In this document: in pieces, positions 1 to 8,570 of the stretch
How positions within the stretch are numbered: the stretch's first letter is position 1
Layout: every line of letters begins with the position of its first letter
Source: Ruegeria haliotis
Lineage (GTDB): Bacteria > Pseudomonadota > Alphaproteobacteria > Rhodobacterales > Rhodobacteraceae
Direction of reading: 5' to 3'
NCBI RefSeq assembly: GCF_013377785.1
Contig: NZ_JABXWT010000003.1
Span: forward strand, 240,958-304,957
Length of the DNA stretch: 64,000 nucleotides
The notes under the pieces: model-generated
What the model was told of the DNA's origin: nothing
Database searches by the model: none
What the model saw: the letters and a program-made list of their open reading frames with translations, nothing else
Translations under genes and position numbers: made by a program

Positions 1-2
1 AT

Positions 3-1169
3 CTCGGGCCCATCGACGGGCATGATCTGGACCAGTTGTTGCCGGTGCTGCGCACAGTCAAAGCCCGTGCAACAGGTCCGATCCTGATTCATGTGCTGAC
101 CAAGAAAGGCAAGGGGTATGCCCCAGCCGAACAAGCTCGTGACAAGGGGCATGCGACGGCGAAATTCGACGTGGTGACGGGTGAGCAGAAGAAAGCGCCC
201 TCAAACGCGCCGTCTTATACCTCGGTCTTCGGCAAGACGCTGGTGGACGAGGCGTCGCGTGACGACAAGATCGTGGCCGTGACCGCCGCCATGCCCGATG
301 GCACCGGCCTGGGCCTGTTTGCCGAGCGTTATCCGTCACGTTGTTTCGACGTGGCGATTGCAGAACAACACGGCGTGACCTTCTCGGCTGCGCTGGCGGC
401 TGGCGGGATGAAGCCGTTCTGCGCGATGTATTCGACCTTTTTGCAGCGCGGCTACGATCAGGTTGTGCACGATGTCGCGATCCAGCGCCTGCCGGTGCGG
501 TTCGCCATTGATCGGGCCGGGCTTGTCGGGGCTGATGGCGCGACTCATGCAGGGTCTTTCGACATTGCCTATCTGGCCAATCTTCCTGGTATGGTTGTCA
601 TGGCCGCCGCCGATGAGGCAGAGCTGATGCACATGATGGCTACTGCTGCCGCGCACAACGATGGACCCATCGCCTTTCGCTATCCGCGCGGAGAAGGGGT
701 TGGAGTGGATCTTCCTGAACGTGGTGAAGTCCTGGAAATCGGCAAGGGTCGTCTGGTTCAGCCCGGTCAGAGGGTGGCGCTGCTATCCTTCGGCACACGG
801 CTGGCCGAGGTTCAGAAAGCAGCCGAGGCACTCTCGGCCCGGGGCATCACACCGACCATCGCTGATGCCCGTTTCGCCAAACCGCTGGACCGCGACCTGA
901 TCTTGGATATGGCTACAAACCACGAGGCCCTGATCACGATCGAAGAAGGCGCCGTTGGCGGTTTTGGCAGCCATGTGGCGCAGTTGCTGAGTGACGAGGG
1001 TATCTTTGACCACGGTCTGAAATACCGCTCAATGGTGCTGCCGGACATCTTCATCGATCAGTCCAGTCCTGCCGATATGTACGCAGTGGCTGGTATGAAC
1101 GCCGAACAGATTGAAGCCAAGGTTTTGGATGTTCTCGGCGTCGCGTCGATCGGGGAAAAGCGCGCCTGA
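3..1169 (+). CDS. dxs: 1-deoxy-D-xylulose-5-phosphate synthase, C-terminal part (5' truncated by window edge)
   Basis: The enzyme condenses pyruvate and glyceraldehyde 3-phosphate with thiamine diphosphate, the first step of the MEP isoprenoid pathway in the cytosol. The open frame runs in from the window edge (first full codon at position 3) and gives about 388 residues, against roughly 640 for the family. What remains is the end of the N-terminal domain, the transketolase pyrimidine-binding domain with the AIAEQHGVT segment that carries the catalytic glutamate, the [15 protein letters not shown] substrate loop, and the C-terminal transketolase domain. The start lies upstream of the window. 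A convergent Lrp-type regulator follows after a 214-bp gap with no clear gene or terminator. Identification is secure; the missing N-terminus simply reflects the window boundary. Confidence 0.97.
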   Translation, partial: LGPIDGHDLDQLLPVLRTVKARATGPILIHVLTKKGKGYAPAEQARDKGHATAKFDVVTGEQKKAPSNAPSYTSVFGKTLVDEASRDDKIVAVTAAMPDGTGLGLFAERYPSRCFDVAIAEQHGVTFSAALAAGGMKPFCAMYSTFLQRGYDQVVHDVAIQRLPVRFAIDRAGLVGADGATHAGSFDIAYLANLPGMVVMAAADEAELMHMMATAAAHNDGPIAFRYPRGEGVGVDLPERGEVLEIGKGRLVQPGQRVALLSFGTRLAEVQKAAEALSARGITPTIADARFAKPLDRDLILDMATNHEALITIEEGAVGGFGSHVAQLLSDEGIFDHGLKYRSMVLPDIFIDQSSPADMYAVAGMNAEQIEAKVLDVLGVASIGEKRA

Positions 1170-1383
1170 GAAAGACAGGCAATGAGTTTCCAATCGTAGG
1201 TCGGCTATTCCCTTGTGTGTGGCGAGGAATGGGCGGTCATCAGGAAATTTGCACAGAGCATTGATGCCACCGCTGTTTGCGCCAATGTGCCGGACTTAGT
1301 GCCGTCATCGATGGGTTTCTGAAGGCCGTGTTTAACACTTCGGTACACACACCAACCGCTGAAGATTCCGGTGGTGGTGCTTA

Positions 1384-1833
1384 TCAAAGCACATCCAGGG
1401 ATACTTTGACGCGGTCCATCACAACGGATGTGTTAAAGCGGCTGACGTTGGATTCGTCAAAAAAATACTCTTGGGTGAATTCTTCGTATTCCTTGATGCC
1501 GCTAGTGACGACAATCAGGATGAAATCCGCAGAACCCGTCGCGTAATAGCACTGCTGGACCGCAGGCGCATGGCGCATACGTTGTTTGAACTCATCCAGA
1601 TGCCGCCTGCTTTCGCGTTCCAGCACCACTTCTACGATCACGGTCATCTCACGGCCGAGTTTTGCCGGGGAAATGACGGCAATTTCGCGTTCGATCACTC
1701 CGGTATCGCGCAGCCGCTTGATCCGCTTTTGCACTGCTGGCGAGGACAGCCCGACCTCGGCGCTGATCGCATCGGCAGTCAGACGTGCGTTGCGCTGCAT
1801 CAGCTTGAGGATTTCCAGATCTTTATCATCCAT
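1384..1833 (-). CDS. Lrp/AsnC family transcriptional regulator
   Basis: A 149-residue protein of typical Lrp/AsnC length. Residues 1-60 hold the AsnC-type helix-turn-helix (MDDKDLEILKLMQ at the start, then AEVGLSSPAVQKRIKRL). The rest is the RAM/ligand-binding domain, with the usual YYATGSADFILIV core. Such proteins bind DNA as oligomers and respond to amino acids. The gene is divergent from the M24 hydrolase and sox operon across a 301-bp gap, so it is the natural candidate for their local regulator; this is inference from position. Ectoine-utilisation clusters of marine bacteria also carry an AsnC-type regulator, but this protein cannot be assigned a ligand from sequence. The start ATG has only a weak ribosome site. 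Confidence 0.93.
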   Translation of the reverse strand: MDDKDLEILKLMQRNARLTADAISAEVGLSSPAVQKRIKRLRDTGVIEREIAVISPAKLGREMTVIVEVVLERESRRHLDEFKQRMRHAPAVQQCYYATGSADFILIVVTSGIKEYEEFTQEYFFDESNVSRFNTSVVMDRVKVSLDVL

Positions 1834-2134
1834 TGTCCGATAAAAATCAGATTTGGAAGCAAGGGCAACTCAATTTGTCAAAATTCCCGGATTTCCGTCG
1901 GAAATATTCCTACCATGTATCTGTGAAGTGATTTCGAACCGTACATTGACGATGGTGATGCCATTTACCAAATGGGATACAGTTGAAAGATATCCAACGG
2001 CGTCAGACGGCGATAGCGTCTCGCAACATCAAGTTTTTACTGGGTTGCAAGAGATCTAGTTTTGAAGTTTCCCGTTGTGTCGATAACCTGCCCCGAAATC
2101 CGGTTGGAAATCCGCTCGAGCAGGGACGTGTCGC
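1834..2134. promoter_or_regulatory. Divergent intergenic control region between the Lrp gene and the M24/sox operon
   Basis: This 301-bp, comparatively AT-rich gap holds no convincing gene. The clearest feature is a short dyad at 1891-1905, ATTTCC-GTC-GGAAAT, close to the regulator start, with AT-rich tracts around it. That is compatible with an Lrp-family operator, whose sites are degenerate. I cannot place -35/-10 elements with confidence. Function as a shared promoter region is inferred from the divergent gene arrangement. Confidence 0.45.
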
Positions 2135-3280
2135 ATGTTCATGGAAAGACTGAACTGCCTTCGGGCAAAACTGGCGGACGCCGATATCGACGTGGCGCTG
2201 ATCACGGATGACGATAATGTCTATTACCTGACTGGCTATTACGACTACCTGCATATGGAGTTTGGCCGCCCGACAATCCTGGTGGTGCCCAAGGACGGTG
2301 ACAGCCTGCTGATTACCCCGACTATCGACCTTACCAAAGCCGAGGCCGAGGCCCGCGTGGACCGTATTGCCGCCTGGAATGACGGTGCGGGCAACGAGTG
2401 GCGAGAAAAACTGCCCGAGGCGGTCAAATCTGCCGCCAAGGTTGCGATTGAACCCGATCAGATGCCACCGATGGTGCGCGACTATGTGAGCGGTCTTGTC
2501 GATGGCAACCAACTGGCAAGCGTGACCCCGATTCTGAACGGCATGCGCATGATCAAATCTGCCGAAGAACTGCAATTGGCACGTCACGCCGGTTTGGTGG
2601 CCAATGCCATGATGGACGCCGGGCGCGCGGCCATCGGCGATGGGGTGCCAGAGTATGAGGTTGCGATTGCGACGTCTCAGGCGGGCACCCGCAAGGCGGC
2701 AGAATTGCTGAACGCGCATTACCGGGATACCTCGATGTCGCCTAACACGCATTTCCTTCAGATCATGGCGTCCGGAGACACCATCACCAAGACCCATCAC
2801 CGCGCCAGCACCCGAATCATGAAGCAGGGCGAGCCGGTGTTCCTGTGTTTTTGCGGGATGACCAATTTCCACCGTTTCAAGCTGGGCTTCGACCGCACCT
2901 TCTGGATCGGTGAACCCACGGACCCGACGGAAAAGGCAGTGTATGAGGTGGCTGTGGCCAGCCAGAAGGCTGCGCTGGACGTGCTGCGCCCCGGCGTGAC
3001 CGCCGAAAGCGTGCATGCGGCCTATGCTGATGTCATTCAGGGCGCGGGCTACGATTACCCATTCCGGTGTGGTCGCGCGACCGGGTTCAGTTTCCTTGAG
3101 GCGCCTCAACTGGTGACCGGTGATACGACCATTCTACAGCCCGGCATGGTTCTGGCGGTGGATGGATCGGTCACCGTGGACACCTTTCGCGCGCAGGTCG
3201 GCGATAGCTTTATCATCACCGACGATGGATGGGAGCCGGTGACAAGCCACCCGAAAACGCTGGAAAAGGTTATCCTGTAA
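2135..3280 (+). CDS. M24-fold hydrolase of creatinase / ectoine-hydrolase type (not a typical metallopeptidase)
   Basis: A 381-residue pita-bread-fold protein. Residues 1-130 form the creatinase-type N-terminal domain (NVYYLTGYYDY, EFGRPTILVV) and the rest the M24 catalytic domain, joined by the family-typical MRMIKSAEE. The usual M24 metal ligands are altered: where peptidases have Asp, Asp, His, Glu, Glu this protein shows CFCGM, FDRT, CGRATGFS, AVDGS and VGDSF. By eye it resembles the metal-free creatinase and DoeA/EutD ectoine hydrolases, and a His in KTHHR falls at the creatinase catalytic histidine. Creatinase makes sarcosine plus urea, which would fit the sarcosine oxidase genes that follow 76 bp downstream. 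The substrate is not provable from sequence. An alternative start, six bases downstream (MERLN), is equally plausible. Confidence 0.8.
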   Translation: MFMERLNCLRAKLADADIDVALITDDDNVYYLTGYYDYLHMEFGRPTILVVPKDGDSLLITPTIDLTKAEAEARVDRIAAWNDGAGNEWREKLPEAVKSAAKVAIEPDQMPPMVRDYVSGLVDGNQLASVTPILNGMRMIKSAEELQLARHAGLVANAMMDAGRAAIGDGVPEYEVAIATSQAGTRKAAELLNAHYRDTSMSPNTHFLQIMASGDTITKTHHRASTRIMKQGEPVFLCFCGMTNFHRFKLGFDRTFWIGEPTDPTEKAVYEVAVASQKAALDVLRPGVTAESVHAAYADVIQGAGYDYPFRCGRATGFSFLEAPQLVTGDTTILQPGMVLAVDGSVTVDTFRAQVGDSFIITDDGWEPVTSHPKTLEKVIL

Positions 3281-3356
3281 TGCTCAAAAGACGTTGGCCT
3301 GACCTTTTCGCACCCGGGGCTGAATCGTATCCAAACATCAGAAATAGAAATGAGCC

Positions 3357-4628
3357 ATGACTAGATTCTCTGCTTGGAATGTCTTCTGGAACGGCCTGAC
3401 CAGCCAAAAAGGCTGGTCCCGCCAATGGCGCGACCCGGAACCCAAATCCCACTACGACGTGGTGGTGATTGGGGGTGGCCTGCATGGTCTTGCGACCGCT
3501 CATTATCTGGCAAAAAACCACGGCATCCGCAATGTTGCCGTGCTTGAAAAGGGCTGGATCGGCGGCGGAAACGCTGGTCGTAATACCACGATTGTACGCT
3601 CGAACTATGCGCAGCCGGGAAACCGGGAGTTTTATGAAGATTCGCTGAAACTCTGGGAAAACCTGAGCTTTGATCTGAACTACAATGTGATGTTCAGCCA
3701 GCGGTCACATATCTCGTTGCTGCACAGCCCCGGCGCGGTGGATGCGGCAGCACGAAACTATAATACTATGCGCCGCACGGGGGCGCCGGATGCTGAAATC
3801 TGGAGCCTTGAGCAGTTGAAGCAAGCTGTGCCGCATCTCAACTACGGGCCGAATGCCCGATTTCCGATCATGGGTGCCGCCCTGCAGAAACGGGCCGGGA
3901 CCGCACGGCATGACGCGGTTGTCTGGGGATATGCCCGCTCGGCCGATCAGATGGGTGTGGACATCATCCAGAACTGCGAAGTCACCAGTATCACCCGCGA
4001 TGCGGAAAAAGTCACCGCGCTGGAAACCTCGCGCGGGACAATCACCACCAGCAAGGTGGGGCTGGCGGTGGCGGGCAACACCTCGCGGCTGTGGGCAATG
4101 GCAGGGTTGGGGCGATTGCCAATTGAATCGCACAAGCTTCAGGCCTTTGTGTCCGAACCTCTGAAGCCGTTGCTGGACCAAGTCGTGGTCTTTGGCGTCG
4201 GCGGCGCGCATTTCTATATTTCGCAGTCGGACAAAGGCGGCATGGTGTTTGGTGGCGATCTGGATTGGTACAAATCCTACGCGCAAAAGGGCAACCTGCC
4301 GATTGTGCAGGACGTGTCCGAGGCGGCTATGTCGGTACTGCCCTGTCTAGGCCGGGTCCGGTTGCTACGTCATTGGTCGGGTGTTGTGGATATGTCGATG
4401 GATGGCACGCACTTCATCTGCAAAACCCCCGTCGACAACCTGTATCTGAATGCGGGCTGGAACTACGGCGGGTTCAAGGCGACCCCAGCCTCGGGCACTT
4501 ATTTTGCCGATCTGATCGCCAATGACCGACCCCATCCGGTGATCGCCAACCACGATCTGAAACGCTTTGAACGTGGCCTTCAGATTGACGAGCGCGGCGC
4601 AGGCCCAGACCCGAAACTTCACGGATAA
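3357..4628 (+). CDS. soxB: Sarcosine oxidase beta subunit family protein
   Basis: The beta subunit of heterotetrameric sarcosine oxidase oxidatively demethylates sarcosine, giving glycine, hydrogen peroxide and a one-carbon unit. The 423-residue length matches the family. Residues 33-62 form the FAD dinucleotide-binding fold (DVVVIGGGLHGLATA), followed by the GWIGGGNAGRNTT segment typical of DAO-type oxidases. His185 in the ARHDAVVWGYAR motif corresponds to the histidine that carries covalent FMN in characterised beta subunits. It is the first of four tightly packed genes in the order B-D-A-G, the classical operon order. The ATG at 3357 is the natural start; the preceding M24 gene is 76 bp upstream and probably co-transcribed. 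Confidence 0.95.
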   Translation: MTRFSAWNVFWNGLTSQKGWSRQWRDPEPKSHYDVVVIGGGLHGLATAHYLAKNHGIRNVAVLEKGWIGGGNAGRNTTIVRSNYAQPGNREFYEDSLKLWENLSFDLNYNVMFSQRSHISLLHSPGAVDAAARNYNTMRRTGAPDAEIWSLEQLKQAVPHLNYGPNARFPIMGAALQKRAGTARHDAVVWGYARSADQMGVDIIQNCEVTSITRDAEKVTALETSRGTITTSKVGLAVAGNTSRLWAMAGLGRLPIESHKLQAFVSEPLKPLLDQVVVFGVGGAHFYISQSDKGGMVFGGDLDWYKSYAQKGNLPIVQDVSEAAMSVLPCLGRVRLLRHWSGVVDMSMDGTHFICKTPVDNLYLNAGWNYGGFKATPASGTYFADLIANDRPHPVIANHDLKRFERGLQIDERGAGPDPKLHG

Positions 4629-4639
4629 GGAGCAACGAC

Positions 4640-4924
4640 ATGATTAGAATACCCTGTCCGTTTTGTGGCATCCGGGATCATAGCGAATTCACCTATGGCG
4701 GCGATGGCTCGATCACATATCCGGCGTTGGATGCCCCTTTGCAGGAGTGGCACGATGCCGTGTTTCAGCGCGAGAACATCTGCGGAGTTCAGACTGAAAC
4801 CTGGCACCACGTGAACGGGTGCCGCATGTGGATTCTGGTAGACCGCGATACGATGACCCACGAAATTCACGCTGTCCGCCCGGCACATCCGGATCTCGCC
4901 AAAGCGCTGGAGTCTTCATCATGA
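4640..4924 (+). CDS. soxD: Sarcosine oxidase delta subunit
   Basis: A 94-residue zinc-binding subunit, the usual size. The N-terminal CPFCG motif (Cys6 and Cys9) with later histidine and cysteine residues (QEWHDAVF, HHVNGCRMW) matches the zinc site of known delta subunits, a structural part of the alpha-beta-gamma-delta complex. It starts 11 bp after soxB, preceded by a good AAGGAG ribosome site, and its TGA stop overlaps the ATG of soxA in an ATGA junction, so translation is probably coupled. Confidence 0.95.
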   Translation: MIRIPCPFCGIRDHSEFTYGGDGSITYPALDAPLQEWHDAVFQRENICGVQTETWHHVNGCRMWILVDRDTMTHEIHAVRPAHPDLAKALESSS

Positions 4925-7893
4925 GCGCAACACGTTTGACCAAGGGTGGGCGCATTGACCGGTCCCGCACGCTGAAACTCACCTGGGATGGCAAATCCTA
5001 TGACGGGTTTGTCGGTGATACCCTTGCCTCGGCCCTGATGGCCAGTGGTACTCAGATTCTGGGCCGCAGTTTCAAGTATCACCGTCCGCGGGGCGTCATG
5101 TCCGCCGGGGTCGAGGAATCCGGCGCGATTGTCACGCTTGGGACGGGCGTGCGCGCAGAGCCCAACACGAAAGCCACGATGCAAGAGCTGTTCGACGGGT
5201 TAAGCGCCCATGGTCAGAACGCCTGGCCAAATGTGCGCAACGATGTGGGCTCGGTTCTGGGGCTGTTCGGGCGCTTCTTTTCGGCGGGGTTCTATTACAA
5301 GACCTTCATGGGGCTGCCGCCATTTGAGTGGGGCCGTGGAACCGGCATCTGGATGCAGTACGAAAAACTGATCCGCAAAGCCGCCGGGATGGGTGAGGCG
5401 TCGCGGCTTGCGGACCCCGATGCCTATGATCATGCGCACGCGTTTTGTGACGTGCTGGTTGTGGGCTCTGGCCCTGCCGGTCTGAACGCGGCGCTGACTG
5501 CGGCGCAGCAGGGCAAGGATGTGATCCTTGTCGAGCAGGATTTCGAGCTGGGCGGGGATTTCCTGAACCAGACAGACCCCGCGGCCGAGGCCCGGCGCAT
5601 CGAATTGATCACCGCGTTGCAGGCGGCGGGTGTGCGGATCATGACACGCACAACTGCCTTTGGCCTGTACGACTATGGCACTGCGGGTCTGCTCGAACGG
5701 GTAACGGATCATTTGGCGCTGAAACCTGAGCATTCGCCGCGTCAGCGGTTCTGGACGGTGCGGGCCGGAGCAACGGTTCTGGCCACGGGTGCGCTGGAAC
5801 GCATGGTGTGCTTTGCCGACAACGACCGCCCCGGAGTGATGACAGCCGCCGCTGCGCGCAGCTATCTGAACCGTTTTGGTGTGCTGCCCGGCCAGAATAT
5901 CGTTGTCACGACCAATAATGACTCGGCCTATGCCACCGCTGCTGAACTGGCTGTTGCAGGGGCGTCCGTGACGCTGGTCGATCTGCGCCCTGAGGGGGGC
6001 GGATCGCTAAGTGAAGTGATGGCCGACGCGAGTGTCGCGGTCAGGACCGGGCTCGCGCCACTCAGGGCCTGTGGGCGCAGGGCGGTCAACGGGGTGCAAC
6101 TAGCGCGGGCTGAAGGCAATTCCTGGGCTACCGCGGACACTCTGCCCTGTGATCTGTTGCTGGTGTCGGGCGGGTGGTCACCGGTGGTGAACCTGTTGTC
6201 TCATCGCGGTGCCAAACCGAAATGGGATGCGGATCTGGCCTGCTTTCTACCTGCGCCCTGTCCCGACAACGTTGTCATGGCTGGTTCGGCGTCCGGTATT
6301 TGGCAAGGCGATGCCTGCGAGGCGTCGGGTATTGCTGCCGCCAAAACTGCCCTCGGCCAAGCTGTTGAGGGGCCGGTTCCGGGTGGCTGGGACACGCCGA
6401 TCAAGCCGGTTTATGAGGTGGGCCTGCCTGACCAGAAAACCAAAGGCTTTGTGGACCCACAGCATGATGTAACCAGCAGCGATGTGCGGCTGGCCCATCA
6501 GGAAGGGTTCGTCTCGGTCGAGCATCTGAAGCGCTACACAACATTGGGCATGGCCACTGATCAGGGCAAGATGGGCAATGTGATCGGGCTGGCACTGATG
6601 GCCGAGGCGCTGGGCAAGGAGATTCCCAATGTCGGCACCACCCGTTTCCGCCCTCCTTACACGCCTGTTGCAATCGGTGCGCTGGCAGGCCGCAATGTCG
6701 GAGATCACTTCAGAACGCTGCGCCGCACGCCGATGCATGACTGGAACCTGCGCCACGGGGCCACGATGACCGATGCGGGCCTGTGGCACCGTCCGTGGTA
6801 TTATGCCCGCGCCGGTGAAACCATCACCGAGGCCTATATCCGCGAAGCCGCAACCGTGCGCCAAGCAATCGGGATCTGCGATGTCAGCTCGTTGGGTAAA
6901 ATTGCTGTGCAGGGACCGGATGCGTCTGAATTCCTGAACCGCGTTTACAGCAATGCCTTCGCCAAGCTGCCGATCGGCAAGGCACGCTATGGCATCATGT
7001 TGCGGGATGACGGCATTGTGATGGATGACGGCACCACATGGCGGCTGTCCGAGACTGATTTCCTGTTAACCACCACGACCGCCAATGCAGGCAAGGTGAT
7101 GGTTTGGCTGGAAGAGCTTCTCCAACTGCGCTGGCCAGACCTGAAGGTGCATGTCAGCTCGGTTTCGGACCAATGGGCGGGCGTATCGGTTGCAGGCCCC
7201 AAGGCGCGCGACGGGATCGCGGCTTGCCTGGAAGACCCGGATGCGATCTTGGCCGAAAACTTGCCCTTTATGGGGGTGACTCGCACACGGCTAAACGGCG
7301 GCATCGATTGCCTGATCGCGCGGATCAGCTTTTCGGGTGAGCTGGCCTATGAGGTCTATGTGTCCGCAGGCTATGGTGAGCGGATGATGGATCTGCTGTG
7401 GGCTGCAGCCGAGCCTTTGGAGGGCTGCCTTTACGGGCTGGAGGCGCTGGGGGCGCTGAGGATTGAAAAAGGACATGTCACCGGCGCTGAACTCGATGGG
7501 CGCGTGACTATCGACGATGCGGGGCTGGGTAAGATGGCGTCGACTAAGAAACCATTCATTGGCAGTGCGCTGCGCCAACGCCCCGAGTTACTGCGCCCCG
7601 ATCGCCCGCAATTGGTGGGCATCTTTCCCAAGGACCGCAGCCAGACGTTCAATGGTGGAGCGCTGCTGTGCAAACCCGGCGTGACCGAAGGGCATGGCGA
7701 GGGCTGGGTCACGGCCGTCACCCACTCGCCCGCATTGGGGCACTGGATCGGTATTGGCTATATCTCGGGCGGTCATGGTGACTGGCAGGGGAAAACGGCC
7801 ATTGCCACCGATCCTGTGCGCAAAGGCGATATCGAGGTCGAGATTGTCTCACCCCACATGTTCGACCCAGAGGGAGAGCGGATGCATGGCTAA
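4921..7893 (+). CDS. soxA: Sarcosine oxidase alpha subunit family protein
   Basis: A 990-residue protein, the normal length for the alpha subunit. Domains in order: an N-terminal ferredoxin-like fold (about 15-100, with GRSFKYHRPRG), an NAD(P)/FAD-type binding region from about residue 176 (VLVVGSGPAGLNAA), a middle oxidoreductase domain, and a C-terminal aminomethyltransferase (GcvT-like) domain from about 600 that in known enzymes uses tetrahydrofolate to capture the methyl group as 5,10-methylene-THF. The start at 4921 is chosen because it forms the ATGA overlap with soxD; a longer frame from 4819 would run through soxD. It overlaps soxG by eight bases. The intact GcvT domain suggests part of the one-carbon unit goes to folate and part may appear as formaldehyde. 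Confidence 0.96.
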   Translation: MSATRLTKGGRIDRSRTLKLTWDGKSYDGFVGDTLASALMASGTQILGRSFKYHRPRGVMSAGVEESGAIVTLGTGVRAEPNTKATMQELFDGLSAHGQNAWPNVRNDVGSVLGLFGRFFSAGFYYKTFMGLPPFEWGRGTGIWMQYEKLIRKAAGMGEASRLADPDAYDHAHAFCDVLVVGSGPAGLNAALTAAQQGKDVILVEQDFELGGDFLNQTDPAAEARRIELITALQAAGVRIMTRTTAFGLYDYGTAGLLERVTDHLALKPEHSPRQRFWTVRAGATVLATGALERMVCFADNDRPGVMTAAAARSYLNRFGVLPGQNIVVTTNNDSAYATAAELAVAGASVTLVDLRPEGGGSLSEVMADASVAVRTGLAPLRACGRRAVNGVQLARAEGNSWATADTLPCDLLLVSGGWSPVVNLLSHRGAKPKWDADLACFLPAPCPDNVVMAGSASGIWQGDACEASGIAAAKTALGQAVEGPVPGGWDTPIKPVYEVGLPDQKTKGFVDPQHDVTSSDVRLAHQEGFVSVEHLKRYTTLGMATDQGKMGNVIGLALMAEALGKEIPNVGTTRFRPPYTPVAIGALAGRNVGDHFRTLRRTPMHDWNLRHGATMTDAGLWHRPWYYARAGETITEAYIREAATVRQAIGICDVSSLGKIAVQGPDASEFLNRVYSNAFAKLPIGKARYGIMLRDDGIVMDDGTTWRLSETDFLLTTTTANAGKVMVWLEELLQLRWPDLKVHVSSVSDQWAGVSVAGPKARDGIAACLEDPDAILAENLPFMGVTRTRLNGGIDCLIARISFSGELAYEVYVSAGYGERMMDLLWAAAEPLEGCLYGLEALGALRIEKGHVTGAELDGRVTIDDAGLGKMASTKKPFIGSALRQRPELLRPDRPQLVGIFPKDRSQTFNGGALLCKPGVTEGHGEGWVTAVTHSPALGHWIGIGYISGGHGDWQGKTAIATDPVRKGDIEVEIVSPHMFDPEGERMHG

Positions 7894-8473
7894 TTCTGTT
7901 TCACCGCTTCACACTTCCTATGTGGCAGGCCATCACGGGCCAGAAGGCAAAATTGGCGTCACGCTGGAAGAAATCGAAGATTTCGCGATGGTCCAGTTTT
8001 CCGCCTGGCCGAACACTCTGGCGCGCACCGGGACCGAGGCGGCGCGGATTGCAGGCTGTGCCACCGCAGCGAGCCCCGGTGAGGCCGTGTTGGGTAAAAT
8101 TGGCACGCTTCTGCGGGTTGAACCGCTCAAGTGGTGGTTGGTTGCGCCCGCGGGATCGCTGTCCGAAACGCCCGTGCTGGCACCTGAGGACGGTGCCATT
8201 CTTGACTTGCTGCAATCTCGTGTTTGGATTCGTGTTGGTGGGCCAAAGGCGGAGGTTCTGTTGAACCACTTTCTGCCGATTGATCTGAGGGCGGCGGCCT
8301 TTCCATCAGGCACCGTGGCTAGCACCGGCTTCCATCATGTCGGCGTGACGCTGTGGCGGGATCAGACTGGTCTGAACCTGCTGTTGCCTCGCAGCTTTGC
8401 AGTTTCGCTATGGGATTTGCTGTGTGAAAGCGCGCTACAGTATGGCCTTGAGGTGATCCAGCCTGAACGTTGA
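7886..8473 (+). CDS. soxG: Sarcosine oxidase gamma subunit family protein
   Basis: The 195-residue gamma subunit completes the BDAG operon. Family members resemble a GcvT-like fragment and have a structural role in the heterotetramer. The start at 7886 lies inside the soxA 3' end (eight-base overlap), giving the expected N-terminus MANSVSPLHTSYVAG. Motifs typical of the family are visible in SRVWIRVGGPKAEVLL and TGFHHVGVTLWR. A 12-bp inverted repeat six bases after the stop probably ends the operon. Confidence 0.92.
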   Translation: MANSVSPLHTSYVAGHHGPEGKIGVTLEEIEDFAMVQFSAWPNTLARTGTEAARIAGCATAASPGEAVLGKIGTLLRVEPLKWWLVAPAGSLSETPVLAPEDGAILDLLQSRVWIRVGGPKAEVLLNHFLPIDLRAAAFPSGTVASTGFHHVGVTLWRDQTGLNLLLPRSFAVSLWDLLCESALQYGLEVIQPER

Positions 8474-8478
8474 GTGAA

Positions 8479-8510
8479 AACGGCTTGCCCAAACACTTGG
8501 GCAAGCCGTT
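8479..8510. terminator. Symmetric hairpin between soxG and dpaL, probable bidirectional terminator
   Basis: A perfect 12-bp inverted repeat, AACGGCTTGCCC / GGGCAAGCCGTT, with an eight-base loop, directly after soxG. Because dpaL transcription arrives from the other side, the hairpin may serve both units. A long T tract is missing on either side, although the stem ends in AA/TT, so efficiency is uncertain. Confidence 0.7.
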
Positions 8511-8570
8511 GAACTCTTAGGGTTGGCAGAGTGTCAGATCAAGTGACTGACATCTTTGGCGCGGCATGTG

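Noticed and set aside
1170..1383. Small ORFs between dxs and the Lrp gene
   Set aside because: No ribosome site, no family resemblance and implausible composition; the gap is between convergent genes.
2003..3109. Long minus-strand frame (368 codons) opposite the M24 hydrolase gene
   Set aside because: No family resemblance, His/Arg-rich composition, and complete overlap with a well-supported gene: a GC-driven antisense shadow.
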